Assembly (NCBI GenBank): GCA_015067825.1
Contig: SVLQ01000002.1
Coordinates: forward strand, 62,001 to 126,000
DNA: 64,000 nucleotides
From: Oscillospiraceae bacterium
GTDB lineage: Bacteria; Bacillota; Clostridia; Oscillospirales; QAMX01
Direction of reading: 5' to 3'
Position 1 is the stretch's first letter; each line of letters opens with the position of its first letter. Made by a program: the position numbers and the translations under genes. A model generated the notes under the pieces. It was not told the origin of the DNA and did no database searches. It worked only from the letters and a program-made list of their open reading frames with translations. This document shows, in pieces, positions 41,872-50,795 of this stretch.

Positions 41872-42543
41872 TTATCCGTTCGAGGGTGGAATCTGCATCG
41901 TGGGAATCGGAAGGGTGAACTCTTTGTTGCCGACGTAGAAACGCAGACGGTGTTCACGGTTGGCACCTAAGTGATAGAATTCTCCTTCGTCGTCATAGCC
42001 CTGTGCATCGATACCGATCGTATAGGAGTCGGGAATTTCGTGGTCCTCTGTGAACTCGTCCAATTTCTGTTCACTAACGCCAACCCATTGGAAGTATTTG
42101 GTGCCGTAATAATTGGTGTGTCGAACGATCCACTGTCCGTTGACGTATTCTTCCAAAAAACAAGGCATCCAAACAAACCAGGAGACATCTTTGTTGTTAT
42201 TGGTAATCGTGAGAGTAATACTTTTGTCTGCAGGAGTGTAATATTCTTTGCTCCAAGTAAAGGTTAGGTTGTCGTAGGTTTGCTCTATGGGAATCGTTTC
42301 CAAATACCGTACGATATGAGGGGGATAGTAGGTGTCGCCAAGGTATTTCACATATTCCGGCATTCGCAGTTCTTCATCAAAATGACTGAAATTGGGTGTT
42401 CCGTTGGGGAGGAGCAGAGAACTGCGCACGAAATCACCGGTATAGCTGGGCGGTCCGCCTTCATAGCTTTGGCAACCGGTAAAGGTGAAAAGAACACCGA
42501 AAACAAAAAGACAAAGCAATGTTTTGAAAAGATAACGCCGCAC
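41872..42543 (-). CDS. Putative lipoprotein with Ig-like domain pattern
   Basis: 223 residues from a GTG start (GGGAGG 8 bases upstream). Lipoprotein signal MRRYLFKTLLCLFVFGVLFTFTGC with the modified Cys at 24. The mature part has the beta-rich phrase TFTWSKEYYTPADKSITLTITNNNKDVSWFVWMPCFLEEYVNGQWIVR, like the immunoglobulin-like domains attached to bacterial surface proteins. Function unknown. It is more AT-rich than its neighbours, suggesting a different origin. Own promoter. Confidence 0.78.
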   Translation of the reverse strand: MRRYLFKTLLCLFVFGVLFTFTGCQSYEGGPPSYTGDFVRSSLLLPNGTPNFSHFDEELRMPEYVKYLGDTYYPPHIVRYLETIPIEQTYDNLTFTWSKEYYTPADKSITLTITNNNKDVSWFVWMPCFLEEYVNGQWIVRHTNYYGTKYFQWVGVSEQKLDEFTEDHEIPDSYTIGIDAQGYDDEGEFYHLGANREHRLRFYVGNKEFTLPIPTMQIPPSNG

Positions 42544-42597
42544 CGGTCTTACCTCCCTTCGCGATGAGTGTTATAAAGCCGTATCTCTTCTGTTTTT

Positions 42598-42626
42598 ATG
42601 ATACCATATGCGAACCGGAAAATCAA
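42598..42626 (-). promoter_or_regulatory. Sigma-A promoter of the lipoprotein gene
   Basis: On the minus strand TTGATT (42626-42621), a 17-base spacer and TATCAT (42603-42598). Confidence 0.65.
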
Positions 42627-42691
42627 CTATTTTCTTGTTGACATAGTACACAAATGAAAAGATTGAATTTTGTATATTGTGCAAAAAAACG

Positions 42692-42727
42692 AAATCCCGA
42701 TGGCAAATGCATTTGCCATCGGGATTT
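42692..42727 (-). terminator. Terminator downstream of the HIT gene, 18-bp perfect palindrome
   Basis: AAATCCCGATGGCAAATG and its exact complement without a loop spacer, followed on the minus strand by CGTTTTTTTG. A further 11-bp triloop hairpin (42765-42775 with 42779-42789) lies between it and the stop codon. Confidence 0.85.
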
Positions 42728-42808
42728 TTCGCTTGCTGAAAACCGGAAAAAGTTGCCTCGGAGTCCCCGCAAAGCTCTGCTTTGTGGGGTGAATTTCATG
42801 GGGTGGCT

Positions 42809-43150
42809 TTACGCCATTTTTTCGCTCAGTTCCGCACCGGCCAAAACGTGGAAGTGCAGATGCTTGACGGTCTGGCGCGCGTCGGCACCGGCGTTGGTGA
42901 CCACGCGGTAACCGCCCGTCAGGTTAAGCTCTTTGGCAAGACGCGCAATCACGGAGAAGATGTGCGCGACGACGGCAGCGTTCTCTTCGCTCAGCTCGGA
43001 AGCGGCGGCGATATGCTCACGCGGCACGACAAGGAAGTGCACGGGAGCCTGCGGGGCGATATCGTAGAAGGCGTAGCAGAGCTCGTCTTCGTACACCTTT
43101 TTCGACGGGATCTCACCCGCGATGATCTTACAGAAAAGACAATCCGACAT
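42809..43150 (-). CDS. HIT family nucleotide-binding hydrolase (HinT-like)
   Basis: 113 residues, the standard HinT size. Purine nucleoside phosphoramidase/nucleotidyl-hydrolase fold: N-terminal CLFCKIIAGEIPSKKVYEDE (CxxC zinc-type variant), VHFLVVPREHIA, GYRVVTNAGADARQTVKHLHFHVLAG with the catalytic histidine triad HLHFHV. Cytoplasmic. Physiological substrate unknown. Own promoter and terminator. Confidence 0.95.
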   Translation of the reverse strand: MSDCLFCKIIAGEIPSKKVYEDELCYAFYDIAPQAPVHFLVVPREHIAAASELSEENAAVVAHIFSVIARLAKELNLTGGYRVVTNAGADARQTVKHLHFHVLAGAELSEKMA

Positions 43151-43170
43151 GGGTTTTCTCCATTTCTATT

Positions 43171-43198
43171 ATTGTAAAGAATCGTAAGATGGAATCAA
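43171..43198 (-). promoter_or_regulatory. Sigma-A promoter of the HIT gene
   Basis: On the minus strand TTGATT (43198-43193), a 16-base spacer and TACAAT (43176-43171), 21 bases before the ATG. Confidence 0.55.
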
Positions 43199-43201
43199 TC
43201 C

Positions 43202-43358
43202 GTTTTTTCGGCGGCTTTGCTGCCGAAAAAACACCACTCAGACGAACAAAGTTCGTCCACGCGCGGAGAGGAGTCGACGAAATCGCAGATTTTGTCGACG
43301 GGGATAGGCGCGTGAAGACCCGCCGCAGCGGATCCGATCGAAAACTTTGTTTTCGATC
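43202..43358. repeat. Cluster of triloop hairpins containing repeat copy 2
   Basis: Four perfect hairpins, all with 3-base loops, fill the gap between the hydratase stop and the HIT promoter: 43202-43232 (14 bp, loop TTT), 43241-43257 (7 bp, loop AAA), 43273-43299 (12 bp, loop GCA) and 43336-43358 (10 bp, loop TTT). The last two, with the linker at 43300-43319, match the element at 34631-34705. G-T pairs in the first and third stems are consistent with plus-strand RNA, which here is antisense to both flanking genes. The first hairpin may also act as a terminator. Confidence 0.6.
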
Positions 43359-43364
43359 GCTCTC

Positions 43365-45557
43365 TTATGCCTGCGCGTAGTAGTTGATGAGCGAACCGGC
43401 CAAGAGGATCTCGCGCTCGGCGTCGGTCAGACCGTCGAGGGTCATCGCCACCGGAACGGTCGAACCGTCGGCCTTGAGAAGCAGGCCGACGACGTCGGAG
43501 GATTTCGCGGCGATCGCGCTGCGGATATCCTTGAGGAAGAGGTAGTCGCCGATGGCAAACAGCGCGTTGTCGTCGGCGTTTTTCAGGCGCAGCGGCAGCA
43601 TACCCCAGTTGATGAGGTTCGAGCGGTAACGCTTCGTCGCGTATTCGACCGCGACGTTGGCGCCGCCGCCGAGCACGCGCTGGCACGAAGCCGCCTGCTC
43701 ACGCGCACTGCCGTCGCCGGGCTTGGTGGCAAAAATCACGCTCTTGAGCATCGTGTCGGTCGGCAGACCGTGCTTGGCGAGCAGTTCGGCGGCATCTTCG
43801 GCCGCACAGGCCTTCGCGCGCGGAACGTAGTCGGGATCCTTGCGCGAGAGCGCAAATTCGGCCAGACGCAGCGGGTTGGAACGGTAGGACGAGGTTTCGC
43901 CCGAGGGGATCAGCTCGTCAGTGGTCGTGACCGGGTCGTGGATGACCGAGGCGAACTTCAGAAGCAGGTGGTCGGTGAGGTGGGGCATCTGCGGCCAATC
44001 GGTGATGTTGGGGCCGAAAACGAGCTCGGCGGCCTCGTCGGGCTGACCGATGCCGTTATAAACGCGGTTTTTGTAGGACGAATCGTTAAACTTGTAGGAG
44101 ACCGGGACGATCGTGCCGGCAGGCAATGTGTCGGCCGAGGTGAGCACACCGCCGGCCGCGGCAGTCGCGGCGATCGAACGCGCATCCATCAGCGCGACGG
44201 CGGCCGCCTGACGGTCGCCCGGCTTCGAGCCTTCGCGGTTGGGGAAGTTGCGCGTGGTGTGGCGGATCGAGAGGCCGTTGTTGCGCGGAACGTCGCCTGC
44301 ACCGAAGCACGGGCCGCAGAACGCCGTCTTGAAGGCCGCACCGGCGGCGATCAGATCGGCGGCCGCGCCGTTTTCGATCAGACCGAGGTAGACCGGCTGG
44401 CTCGCCGGATAGGCGTTCAGAGTGAAGGCGCCCGTGCCGACCGATTTGCCGCGGAGCACGTCGGCCGCCGCGCAGAGGTTGTCGAACAGACCGCCCGCGC
44501 AGCCGCCGATGACGCCCTGATCAACGAGCACTTTGCCGTCGACGACCTTGTCGGTCAGCTTGCAGCCGACCATGCCGTTGGCGGCGGCTTCTTTTTCGAC
44601 TTCGCGCAGATAATCGCCCGGATTTTTCAAGAATTCGGCGATCTCGTAGGTGTTGGACGGGTGGAAGGGGAGTGCGATCATCGGACGCATCGCCGACAGA
44701 TCGATCATCACCGCGCCGTCGTATTTCGCGCCGTCCGCGGCGGAGAGCTTGGCGTATTCGTTTTCGCGGCCGTGGATCGCGAGGTATTCGCGCACGGTCT
44801 CGTCGGTTTCCCAAATCGAGGTGAGGCAGGTGGTCTCGGTGGTCATAACGTCGATGCCGAGACGGTAGTCCATCGGCAGATTGGCAATGCCCGGGCCGAC
44901 GAATTCCATGACCTTGTTTTTGACAAAGCCGTTTTTAAAGACTTCGCCGATGATCGCAAGCGCGACGTCCTGCGGGCCGACGCCCATGGCGGGCGTACCG
45001 CTCAGGTGGATGGCGATGACTTCGGGCGTGTCGATGTCGTAGGTGCGGCCGACGAGCTGCTTGGCGAGTTCCGGGCCGCCTTCGCCGACGCCGAGCGTAC
45101 CGAGCGCGCCGTAGCGGGTGTGGCTGTCGCTGCCGAGGAGCATCTTGCCGCAGCCAGCCATCATTTCGCGCATGTACTGGTGGATGACGGCGATGTGCGG
45201 CGGGACAAAGGTGCCGCCGTATTTTTTTGCCGCGGAGAGGCCGAAGGTATGGTCGTCGGCGTTGATCGTGCCGCCGACGGCGCAAAGGCTGTTGTGGCAG
45301 CAGGTGAGCACGTAGGGCAGCGGGAATCTGGTCATGCCCGAGGCGCGCGCCGTCTGGATGATGCCGACGTAGGTGATATCGTGCGAGGCCATGCCGTCGA
45401 AGCGGATCTTGAGCTTTTCGGGATTGCCGGAGGTGTTGTGGCTCTGGAGGATCGACCAAGCCATCGTTTTTTCGCGCGAGGCCGTGCCGTCGTCGGGCAG
45501 AAGCGCACCGTTTTGGTAGAGAAGCGGCCCGTTGACGAGCCGGATAGCGTTAGACAT
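43365..45557 (-). CDS. Aconitase-family hydratase
   Basis: 730 residues from the ATG at 45557 (AAAGGAA upstream). 4Fe-4S hydratase of the aconitase superfamily. The three cluster cysteines are visible: GGCAGG near residue 353 and CGPC near 414-417. Other family patterns: [35 protein letters not shown] (substrate-binding Arg) and the swivel-domain [13 protein letters not shown]. The arrangement with a short linker matches the 'hydratase/YbhJ-like' clostridial group more than classical AcnA (about 890 residues). It probably isomerises citrate or a related tricarboxylate. It lies 123 bases after alaS, same strand. Confidence 0.88.
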   Translation of the reverse strand: MSNAIRLVNGPLLYQNGALLPDDGTASREKTMAWSILQSHNTSGNPEKLKIRFDGMASHDITYVGIIQTARASGMTRFPLPYVLTCCHNSLCAVGGTINADDHTFGLSAAKKYGGTFVPPHIAVIHQYMREMMAGCGKMLLGSDSHTRYGALGTLGVGEGGPELAKQLVGRTYDIDTPEVIAIHLSGTPAMGVGPQDVALAIIGEVFKNGFVKNKVMEFVGPGIANLPMDYRLGIDVMTTETTCLTSIWETDETVREYLAIHGRENEYAKLSAADGAKYDGAVMIDLSAMRPMIALPFHPSNTYEIAEFLKNPGDYLREVEKEAAANGMVGCKLTDKVVDGKVLVDQGVIGGCAGGLFDNLCAAADVLRGKSVGTGAFTLNAYPASQPVYLGLIENGAAADLIAAGAAFKTAFCGPCFGAGDVPRNNGLSIRHTTRNFPNREGSKPGDRQAAAVALMDARSIAATAAAGGVLTSADTLPAGTIVPVSYKFNDSSYKNRVYNGIGQPDEAAELVFGPNITDWPQMPHLTDHLLLKFASVIHDPVTTTDELIPSGETSSYRSNPLRLAEFALSRKDPDYVPRAKACAAEDAAELLAKHGLPTDTMLKSVIFATKPGDGSAREQAASCQRVLGGGANVAVEYATKRYRSNLINWGMLPLRLKNADDNALFAIGDYLFLKDIRSAIAAKSSDVVGLLLKADGSTVPVAMTLDGLTDAEREILLAGSLINYYAQA

Positions 45558-45644
45558 AGGTAAAGTTCCTTTCTGTAACTGCGAAAACACATGGGTACCG
45601 CTTGCCGATCAATTGGCCGCGGCACCGACGGATAAGATGGTGAA

Positions 45645-45670
45645 CGCGGGGCGGCAGGAGCCGCCCCGCG
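45645..45670 (-). terminator. GC-rich hairpin after alaS
   Basis: An 11-bp perfect stem (CGCGGGGCGGC / GCCGCCCCGCG) with a 4-base loop. No T-run follows on the minus strand, so termination is doubtful. Confidence 0.35.
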
Positions 45671-45680
45671 GAGGTGGAAC

Positions 45681-48317
45681 TTATTTCAGCATGCCGCGGG
45701 CGATGTCCGCAGCACCGTTCAGCGCGTCGGCGAGCTTGGAGAGATCCTTGCCGCCGGCGGTGGCGCTGTCGGGACGGCCGCCGCCGTTGCCGCCGGTGAG
45801 CTGCGCGATCGCGCGGACGAGGTTGCCCGCGTGGACGCCGCGGCCGTTGGCGGCCTTGGTGCAGAACGCGGCGAACGTAACCTTTTCGCCGGCAGTGACG
45901 GAGAAGAGGACGGTCAGCGCTTCGCTGCGGGTCTTGATATCGTCGCCGATCTTGCGGATCGTGTCGATCGGGGTGTCGGCGAGGGAAACCATGGCGAAGC
46001 CAACGCCGTCGAGGTCAGCCTTGGCGGCGATCGCCGAATCGACGGACGCCTTGATCGACATGGCCGAGAGGCGTTCGATCTCTTTGTTTGCGGCCGAGAG
46101 GTCGGCAACGAGCTGCGAAGCGCGGCGCACGGTGTCGGCAGCCGTCGTCTTCATCGCAGCAGCCGTGTCGGCGATCTGCGCGCGGAGCGAATCGACGATG
46201 CCGAGAACGGCTTTACCGGTCACGGCTTCAATGCGGCGCACACCGGCCGCAACGCTGCTTTCGGAGGTGAGCTTGAAGAGGCCGACTTTGGCGGTGTTGT
46301 CGAGGTGGGTACCGCCGCAGAGTTCGGTCGAGCAATCGCCCATCTTGACCACGCGCACGACGTCGCCGTATTTTTCGCCGAAGAGCGCGGTGGCGCCGGC
46401 GGCTTTGGCTTCGTCGATCGCCATTTCTTTGGTCGAGATCTCCAGAGCGTCGAAGATCCACGCGTTGACGCGGGCTTCCACGGCCTTGAGATCTTCTTCG
46501 GTCATCGCCGAGAAGTGGGTGAAGTCGAAGCGCAGGCTGTCGGGTTCGACGAGCGAACCGGCCTGAGCGACGTGGGTGCCGAGCTCGGAGCGCAGGGCGG
46601 CCTGCAGCAGGTGGGTGGCGGAGTGCGCACGGCGGAGAGCGGCGCGGCGCGCGGTATCGATGGCCGCGTGGACGCTGTCGGCGGTCGAGAATTCGCCGGC
46701 GACGACCTTACCGCTGTGGAGCCACTTGCCGTCCGGGGTCTTCTTGACTTCGGTGATCTCGAATTTCGCACCCTTATCCGAGGTGATCGTGCCGAGGTCG
46801 CCGACCTGACCGCCGCTTTCGGCGTAGAAGGGCGAGCTCGCAAGCAAAATCATCGCTTCCGTGCCTTCGGCGACGCTGCCGCGCAGTTCACCGTCGACAA
46901 AGATGTGGGTGATGGACGAATCGATTTCGTTTTCGGTGTAGCCGACGAATTCCGTCGGGGCTTCGACCGCGCCCAGACCCGAACCGGCCCAAGCAAAGTC
47001 GCCGGCGGCTTCGCGCGCGGCGCGCGCACGGGTGCGCTGGTCGTTCATGCAGGCGTCAAAGCCTTCGCGGTCGAGCGTCAGGCCTTCTTCGTCCAGCAGT
47101 TCGATCGTCAGGTCGACCGGGAAACCAAAGGTATCGTAGAGCTTGAAGGCGTCGGCGCCGGAGAGCTCGGTCTTGCCGTCGGCGCGCAGCGCGGCGACCA
47201 TATCCTTGAGGATGCCGAGACCGGTGTCGATCGTCTGCGAGAAGCGTTCTTCTTCGGTCTTGATGACGCGGATGATGTAGTCTTCTTTTTCCTTCAGTTC
47301 AGGATACGCCGGGGCGCTCTCGTTGATAACGGTCTGCGCGACCTCAAAGAGGAACGGCGTGTTGATGCCCAGCAGGCGGCCGTGGCGGGCGGCGCGGCGG
47401 AGCAGACGGCGCAGAACGTAGCCGCGGCCTTCGTTGCCCGGCAGAACGCCGTCGCAGACGAGCATCGTCGTCGAGCGGATGTGGTCGGTGATGACGCGGA
47501 GAGAAACGTCGGTCTTTTCGTCGGCCTTGTATTCTTTGCCGGCGATGCGCTGGATGTGGCGCATGACGTTGCAGACGGTGTCGACCTCAAAGAGGTTCGA
47601 AACGCCCTGCATGATGCAGGCGAGACGTTCCAGACCCATACCGGTGTCGATATTCTTCTGCGGCAGCGGCGTGTAGTTGCCGTTACCGTCGTTATTGAAC
47701 TGCGTGAAAACGAGGTTCCAGAATTCGATGAAGCGGTCGCAGTCGCAGCCGACCTTGCAGTCGGGCTTGCCGCAGCCGTGCTCGATGCCGCGGTCGAAGT
47801 AGATCTCGGAGCAGGGGCCGCACGGACCGGAGCCGATTTCCCAGAAGTTGTCTTCCTTGCCGAAACGCACCATGTGCGACGGGTCGACGCCGATCTCCTT
47901 CGTCCAGATGTCGAAGGCTTCGTCGTCATCGAGGTAGACCGAAACGTACAGGCGGTCGACCGGCAGTTCCATTACCTGCGTGCAGAATTCCCACGCCCAG
48001 TTGCAGGCTTCGCGCTTGAAATAATCGCCGAACGAGAAGTTGCCCAGCATTTCGAAGAACGTACCGTGGCGGGCAGTTTTGCCGACGCGTTCGATATCCG
48101 GCGTGCGGATGCACTTCTGGCAGGTCGTGACGCGCTTTCTCGGCGGGATCTGTTCGCCCGAGAACCACGGCTTCATCGGCGCCATACCGGCGTTGATCAA
48201 AAGCAACGATTTTTCGTTCTGCGGGATCAGCGGGAAGCTGGGCAGACGCAGATGTCCTTTGCTCTCAAAAAACGAGAGGTAGGCGTCGCGGATCTCATTG
48301 ACACCCATTTTTTTCAT
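45681..48317 (-). CDS. alaS: Alanyl-tRNA synthetase
   Basis: Charges tRNA-Ala, with proofreading. 878 residues from the ATG at 48317, the usual length. N-terminal class II core (RDAYLSFFESKGHLRLPSFPLIP; GMAPMKPWFSG; motif 2 region RHGTFFEMLGNFSFGDYFKREA), the editing domain with zinc-site HSATHLLQAAL and CSTELCGGTHL, and the C-terminal dimerisation domain with GGNGGGRPDSATAGG. GAGGAG lies 10 bases upstream of the chosen ATG. Expression is controlled by the T-box leader directly upstream. Confidence 0.97.
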   Translation of the reverse strand: MKKMGVNEIRDAYLSFFESKGHLRLPSFPLIPQNEKSLLLINAGMAPMKPWFSGEQIPPRKRVTTCQKCIRTPDIERVGKTARHGTFFEMLGNFSFGDYFKREACNWAWEFCTQVMELPVDRLYVSVYLDDDEAFDIWTKEIGVDPSHMVRFGKEDNFWEIGSGPCGPCSEIYFDRGIEHGCGKPDCKVGCDCDRFIEFWNLVFTQFNNDGNGNYTPLPQKNIDTGMGLERLACIMQGVSNLFEVDTVCNVMRHIQRIAGKEYKADEKTDVSLRVITDHIRSTTMLVCDGVLPGNEGRGYVLRRLLRRAARHGRLLGINTPFLFEVAQTVINESAPAYPELKEKEDYIIRVIKTEEERFSQTIDTGLGILKDMVAALRADGKTELSGADAFKLYDTFGFPVDLTIELLDEEGLTLDREGFDACMNDQRTRARAAREAAGDFAWAGSGLGAVEAPTEFVGYTENEIDSSITHIFVDGELRGSVAEGTEAMILLASSPFYAESGGQVGDLGTITSDKGAKFEITEVKKTPDGKWLHSGKVVAGEFSTADSVHAAIDTARRAALRRAHSATHLLQAALRSELGTHVAQAGSLVEPDSLRFDFTHFSAMTEEDLKAVEARVNAWIFDALEISTKEMAIDEAKAAGATALFGEKYGDVVRVVKMGDCSTELCGGTHLDNTAKVGLFKLTSESSVAAGVRRIEAVTGKAVLGIVDSLRAQIADTAAAMKTTAADTVRRASQLVADLSAANKEIERLSAMSIKASVDSAIAAKADLDGVGFAMVSLADTPIDTIRKIGDDIKTRSEALTVLFSVTAGEKVTFAAFCTKAANGRGVHAGNLVRAIAQLTGGNGGGRPDSATAGGKDLSKLADALNGAADIARGMLK

Positions 48318-48349
48318 ACGTAAAACACTCCTCATGTAAATTTTGCAAT

Positions 48350-48581
48350 AAAAAAGGTTTCCGCCCCAAAACAGGGGCGAAAACCGCGGTACCACCCTGA
48401 TTACGGCCAAAATGCCGCATCTCTCTTGCCTTTGATAACGGAGGCTTCCGCGGTGCTCATCGCACCGAAGCTCAGGGGCGGCATCCGATTTCCTCCAATC
48501 CCGCCCTTTCAGCCGTTGGGCAGGTCTCTGCAAGTGGAGAAGGATCGGTTCTTCCCGTCAACGCAAATCCAATTTTCAACG
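48350..48581 (-). promoter_or_regulatory. T-box riboswitch of alaS
   Basis: On the minus strand the conserved T-box AGGGTGGTACCGCGG (48398-48384) pairs with the CCA end of uncharged tRNA. It overlaps a terminator stem GGTTTTCGCCCC / GGGGCGGAAACC (48385-48356) followed by T6. Upstream are a stem I-like region and the GAGACCTGCCCAACGG / AAAGGGCGGG distal element. A GCC triplet at 48482-48480 in the proximal part of stem I is a candidate alanine specifier; other registers are possible. Low charged tRNA-Ala should favour antitermination and alaS transcription. The leader is about 265 nt to the start codon. Confidence 0.92.
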
Positions 48582-48587
48582 AGTATC

Positions 48588-48616
48588 AGTATAGCACAAT
48601 AGCAAAAAAATGTCAA
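48588..48616 (-). promoter_or_regulatory. Sigma-A promoter of alaS
   Basis: On the minus strand a perfect TTGACA (48616-48611), a 17-base spacer and TATACT (48593-48588), just before the T-box leader. Confidence 0.85.
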
Positions 48617-48710
48617 CCGGAAAATCGCAGAAAATGACGATTTTCCGGTTGGAACTCTTAATTTGATACGGAAACGCCCTTTCGTGGCAAAATAATCGCG
48701 CCGAAAAAAG

Positions 48711-48745
48711 CAGCAAGGCGCAGCTTTTCGGGCTGCGCCTTGCTG
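48711..48745 (-). terminator. Terminator after binding lipoprotein 1
   Basis: A 14-bp stem (CAGCAAGGCGCAGC / GCTGCGCCTTGCTG) with a 7-base loop, and a T-rich stretch on the minus-strand 3' side. Confidence 0.85.
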
Positions 48746-48789
48746 TGCGTGAGCATTTTGTGCGTGTTCTTATCGATCAATGGGAGGGA

Positions 48790-50262
48790 TTAGTTCTGCT
48801 GGAAGGTGGCGTCGAGTTCGGCCTGGATCTGATCGTTCCAGGTTTCGGCAGCGGCGGCCGGGGTCAGCGTCAGTTCGTAAACGTTGGTGTAGAAGCCCTT
48901 GCGCAGGAGCTGGTGCATCTCGTTGGAGCACTTACCGATGTTCAGGAAGGCGTTCGGCAGAGCGTAGTCGAAGATGATGTTGACAGCTTCTTCGTTGCCG
49001 CCCATCGCTTCGATGACGCCTTCTTTGTAAGCGTCAAAATCGGTGACAGCCGCGCCGATCGCGTTCATGATTTTCGCGCTGTTTTCCCAATCCTTGTTGG
49101 AGATCTGGCAAACGAAGGTATCGAGGTCAACCATGTTCATGATGTAGTTTTCGGCGCTCGGGCCCATCGGCAGCGGGAGCAGACCGACCAGGCCGTTGCC
49201 GGCCAGTTCCTGGAAGCCTTCGTCGCCGATGTTGCCGCCGTAGAGACCGGCGAAACCGGCGTTGCCGGAGAAGAACATCTCACGGCGATCGCCGCGGCCG
49301 ATGCCGCCCGCGACCGGCGTCTGGACGTCGTCGGCGGAGATGTCAGCCATGAACTGGATGGATTCGAGCAGCTGCGGGTCAGAAAGGTTGGCGACCCATT
49401 TGCCTTCGGTCTCGTTGAAGATGATCGGGCCGGTGCCGTTGGTCCAGGCTTCGTTGCCGTCGGCGTCGAGGGCGATGCCCCAAACGTCGTTGACGCCGTC
49501 ACCGTCGGTATCGTTGGTGATCTTGCGGGCGATTTCGAGCATCATGTCGTAGTCCCATTCGCCGTTGCGAACCGCTTCGTAGAGGGTTTCGGCAGAGTAG
49601 CCGACCGATTCGGTGAGAGCGGGGTTGAAGGCGTAGAAGTGACCAAGCGCGGTGTCTTCGAATTTACCGGTCATGTCAAGAGCCCAAACGTGGCCGTTGA
49701 GCGCACTCATCTGGGTGTAGACCTGGTTGAAGTTGTCTTCGTTGTAGAGATCCAGACCGGCGTCGATCATGGAGTCGAGCGGGCGGATACCGCCCATCAT
49801 GGCCAGCGGGATCCAGGTGTACTGACGGCAGCAGATGAAGTCAGCGAGCTTGACGCCGCCGACGCAGGCCGGAAGCAGAGCATCGATGGAGTTGTCGGAA
49901 TCGGCAACGGTGATGATGCAGTTGAGGTCCGCTTCGATCTGCGCGTAGATGGCGAGCAGTTCTTCGTATTCCGCAGTCATCGTTTCCTGCTCGGTGGCAA
50001 GTCCGGCGTAAGCCTTGTTGTTCAGCAGGAATTCGTAGCCGCCGAGGTCGACGCCGGCCGGAGTGGTGGCTTCTGTGGTGGTACCGGCTTCGGTCGTGGT
50101 ATCAGCGGTGGTGGTGCCGGCTTCGGTCGTAGTGGCGGCCGTGGTGGTGGCAGCCGTGGTGGTGGTGGCCGGGTCTTCAGAGCCGCCGCAACCCGCAAGG
50201 ATCGACGGGACAATCATCAGAACGGCCAGCACGAGCGTGAGCATGCGCATTCTTTTAGTCAT
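48790..50262 (-). CDS. Extracellular solute-binding lipoprotein 1 (family 1 type)
   Basis: 490 residues. Signal MTKRMRMLTLVLAVLMIVPSILAGC with lipidated Cys25, then a Thr/Ala/Glu-rich linker of about 40 residues that would space it from the membrane, then a periplasmic-binding-type domain with YTWIPLAMMGGIRPLDSMIDAGLDLYNEDNFNQ. A DxDxDGxxD calcium-loop motif (NDTDGDGVNDVWGIALDADGNE) is present, as in LplA/YtcQ-like binding proteins. Likely binds an oligosaccharide for ABC import. It is the most diverged of four tandem paralogues. No permease or ATPase gene lies near. RBS AGGAGG. Confidence 0.88.
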   Translation of the reverse strand: MTKRMRMLTLVLAVLMIVPSILAGCGGSEDPATTTTAATTTAATTTEAGTTTADTTTEAGTTTEATTPAGVDLGGYEFLLNNKAYAGLATEQETMTAEYEELLAIYAQIEADLNCIITVADSDNSIDALLPACVGGVKLADFICCRQYTWIPLAMMGGIRPLDSMIDAGLDLYNEDNFNQVYTQMSALNGHVWALDMTGKFEDTALGHFYAFNPALTESVGYSAETLYEAVRNGEWDYDMMLEIARKITNDTDGDGVNDVWGIALDADGNEAWTNGTGPIIFNETEGKWVANLSDPQLLESIQFMADISADDVQTPVAGGIGRGDRREMFFSGNAGFAGLYGGNIGDEGFQELAGNGLVGLLPLPMGPSAENYIMNMVDLDTFVCQISNKDWENSAKIMNAIGAAVTDFDAYKEGVIEAMGGNEEAVNIIFDYALPNAFLNIGKCSNEMHQLLRKGFYTNVYELTLTPAAAAETWNDQIQAELDATFQQN

Positions 50263-50298
50263 TGCTTTTTCCTCCTATTAAGATGAATGACGCTGAAA

Positions 50299-50327
50299 AT
50301 TTTACACCGAATCGGAGGATTTTGCAA
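50299..50327 (-). promoter_or_regulatory. Sigma-A promoter of binding lipoprotein 1
   Basis: On the minus strand TTGCAA (50327-50322), a 17-base spacer and TAAAAT (50304-50299). The rest of the gap to the next gene's terminator (50328-50724) is AT-rich with no gene or motif that I can name. Confidence 0.6.
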
Positions 50328-50724
50328 ATTCCGCAAACGCGCGAATTCCGTTGCGAAATGCCTCGGAAAAGGAATGAATCTGGAAAAATATTTATTACAG
50401 AGTAATGAAAAAATAAACGAAAATTAAAGATGAACAAAAATAACAAATTATTTTTAAGGCGAAAGGAAATAAATGAACACAAAAATTAAAATATTGGCAG
50501 AAGAAGGTGCTTGTTTGCGAACAGGCATTAATGAAAAAACAAATCATAAAATAGGGGGAATGTGCAGGTGTAAATCGAGAAAAGAGTGTGTTTGCAACAG
50601 ACGGGATGGTTGTGACCGAAATGTTGAATGTCCAATCTGAAATGTTTCGTTCACAAGTCTTACCGAAGTCCTTGGGATAGCGGCTATCATGCAATTGTAA
50701 ATTTTTGAAAAGGAGCCGCAAAAA

Positions 50725-50761
50725 AAGAGATCCGCGAAGCAATTTGCTTCGCGGATCTCTT
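50725..50761 (-). terminator. Terminator after binding lipoprotein 2
   Basis: An 18-bp perfect stem around a single central T (AAGAGATCCGCGAAGCAA / complement), with A6 before it on the plus strand giving T6 on the minus strand. Confidence 0.9.
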
Positions 50762-50795
50762 ACAGGCTGGATTCGCCAAAAGGCGGGAGATTTCG

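Noticed and set aside
45831-48323. Plus-strand open frame of 830 codons opposite alaS
   Set aside because: Antisense shadow of a certain housekeeping gene.
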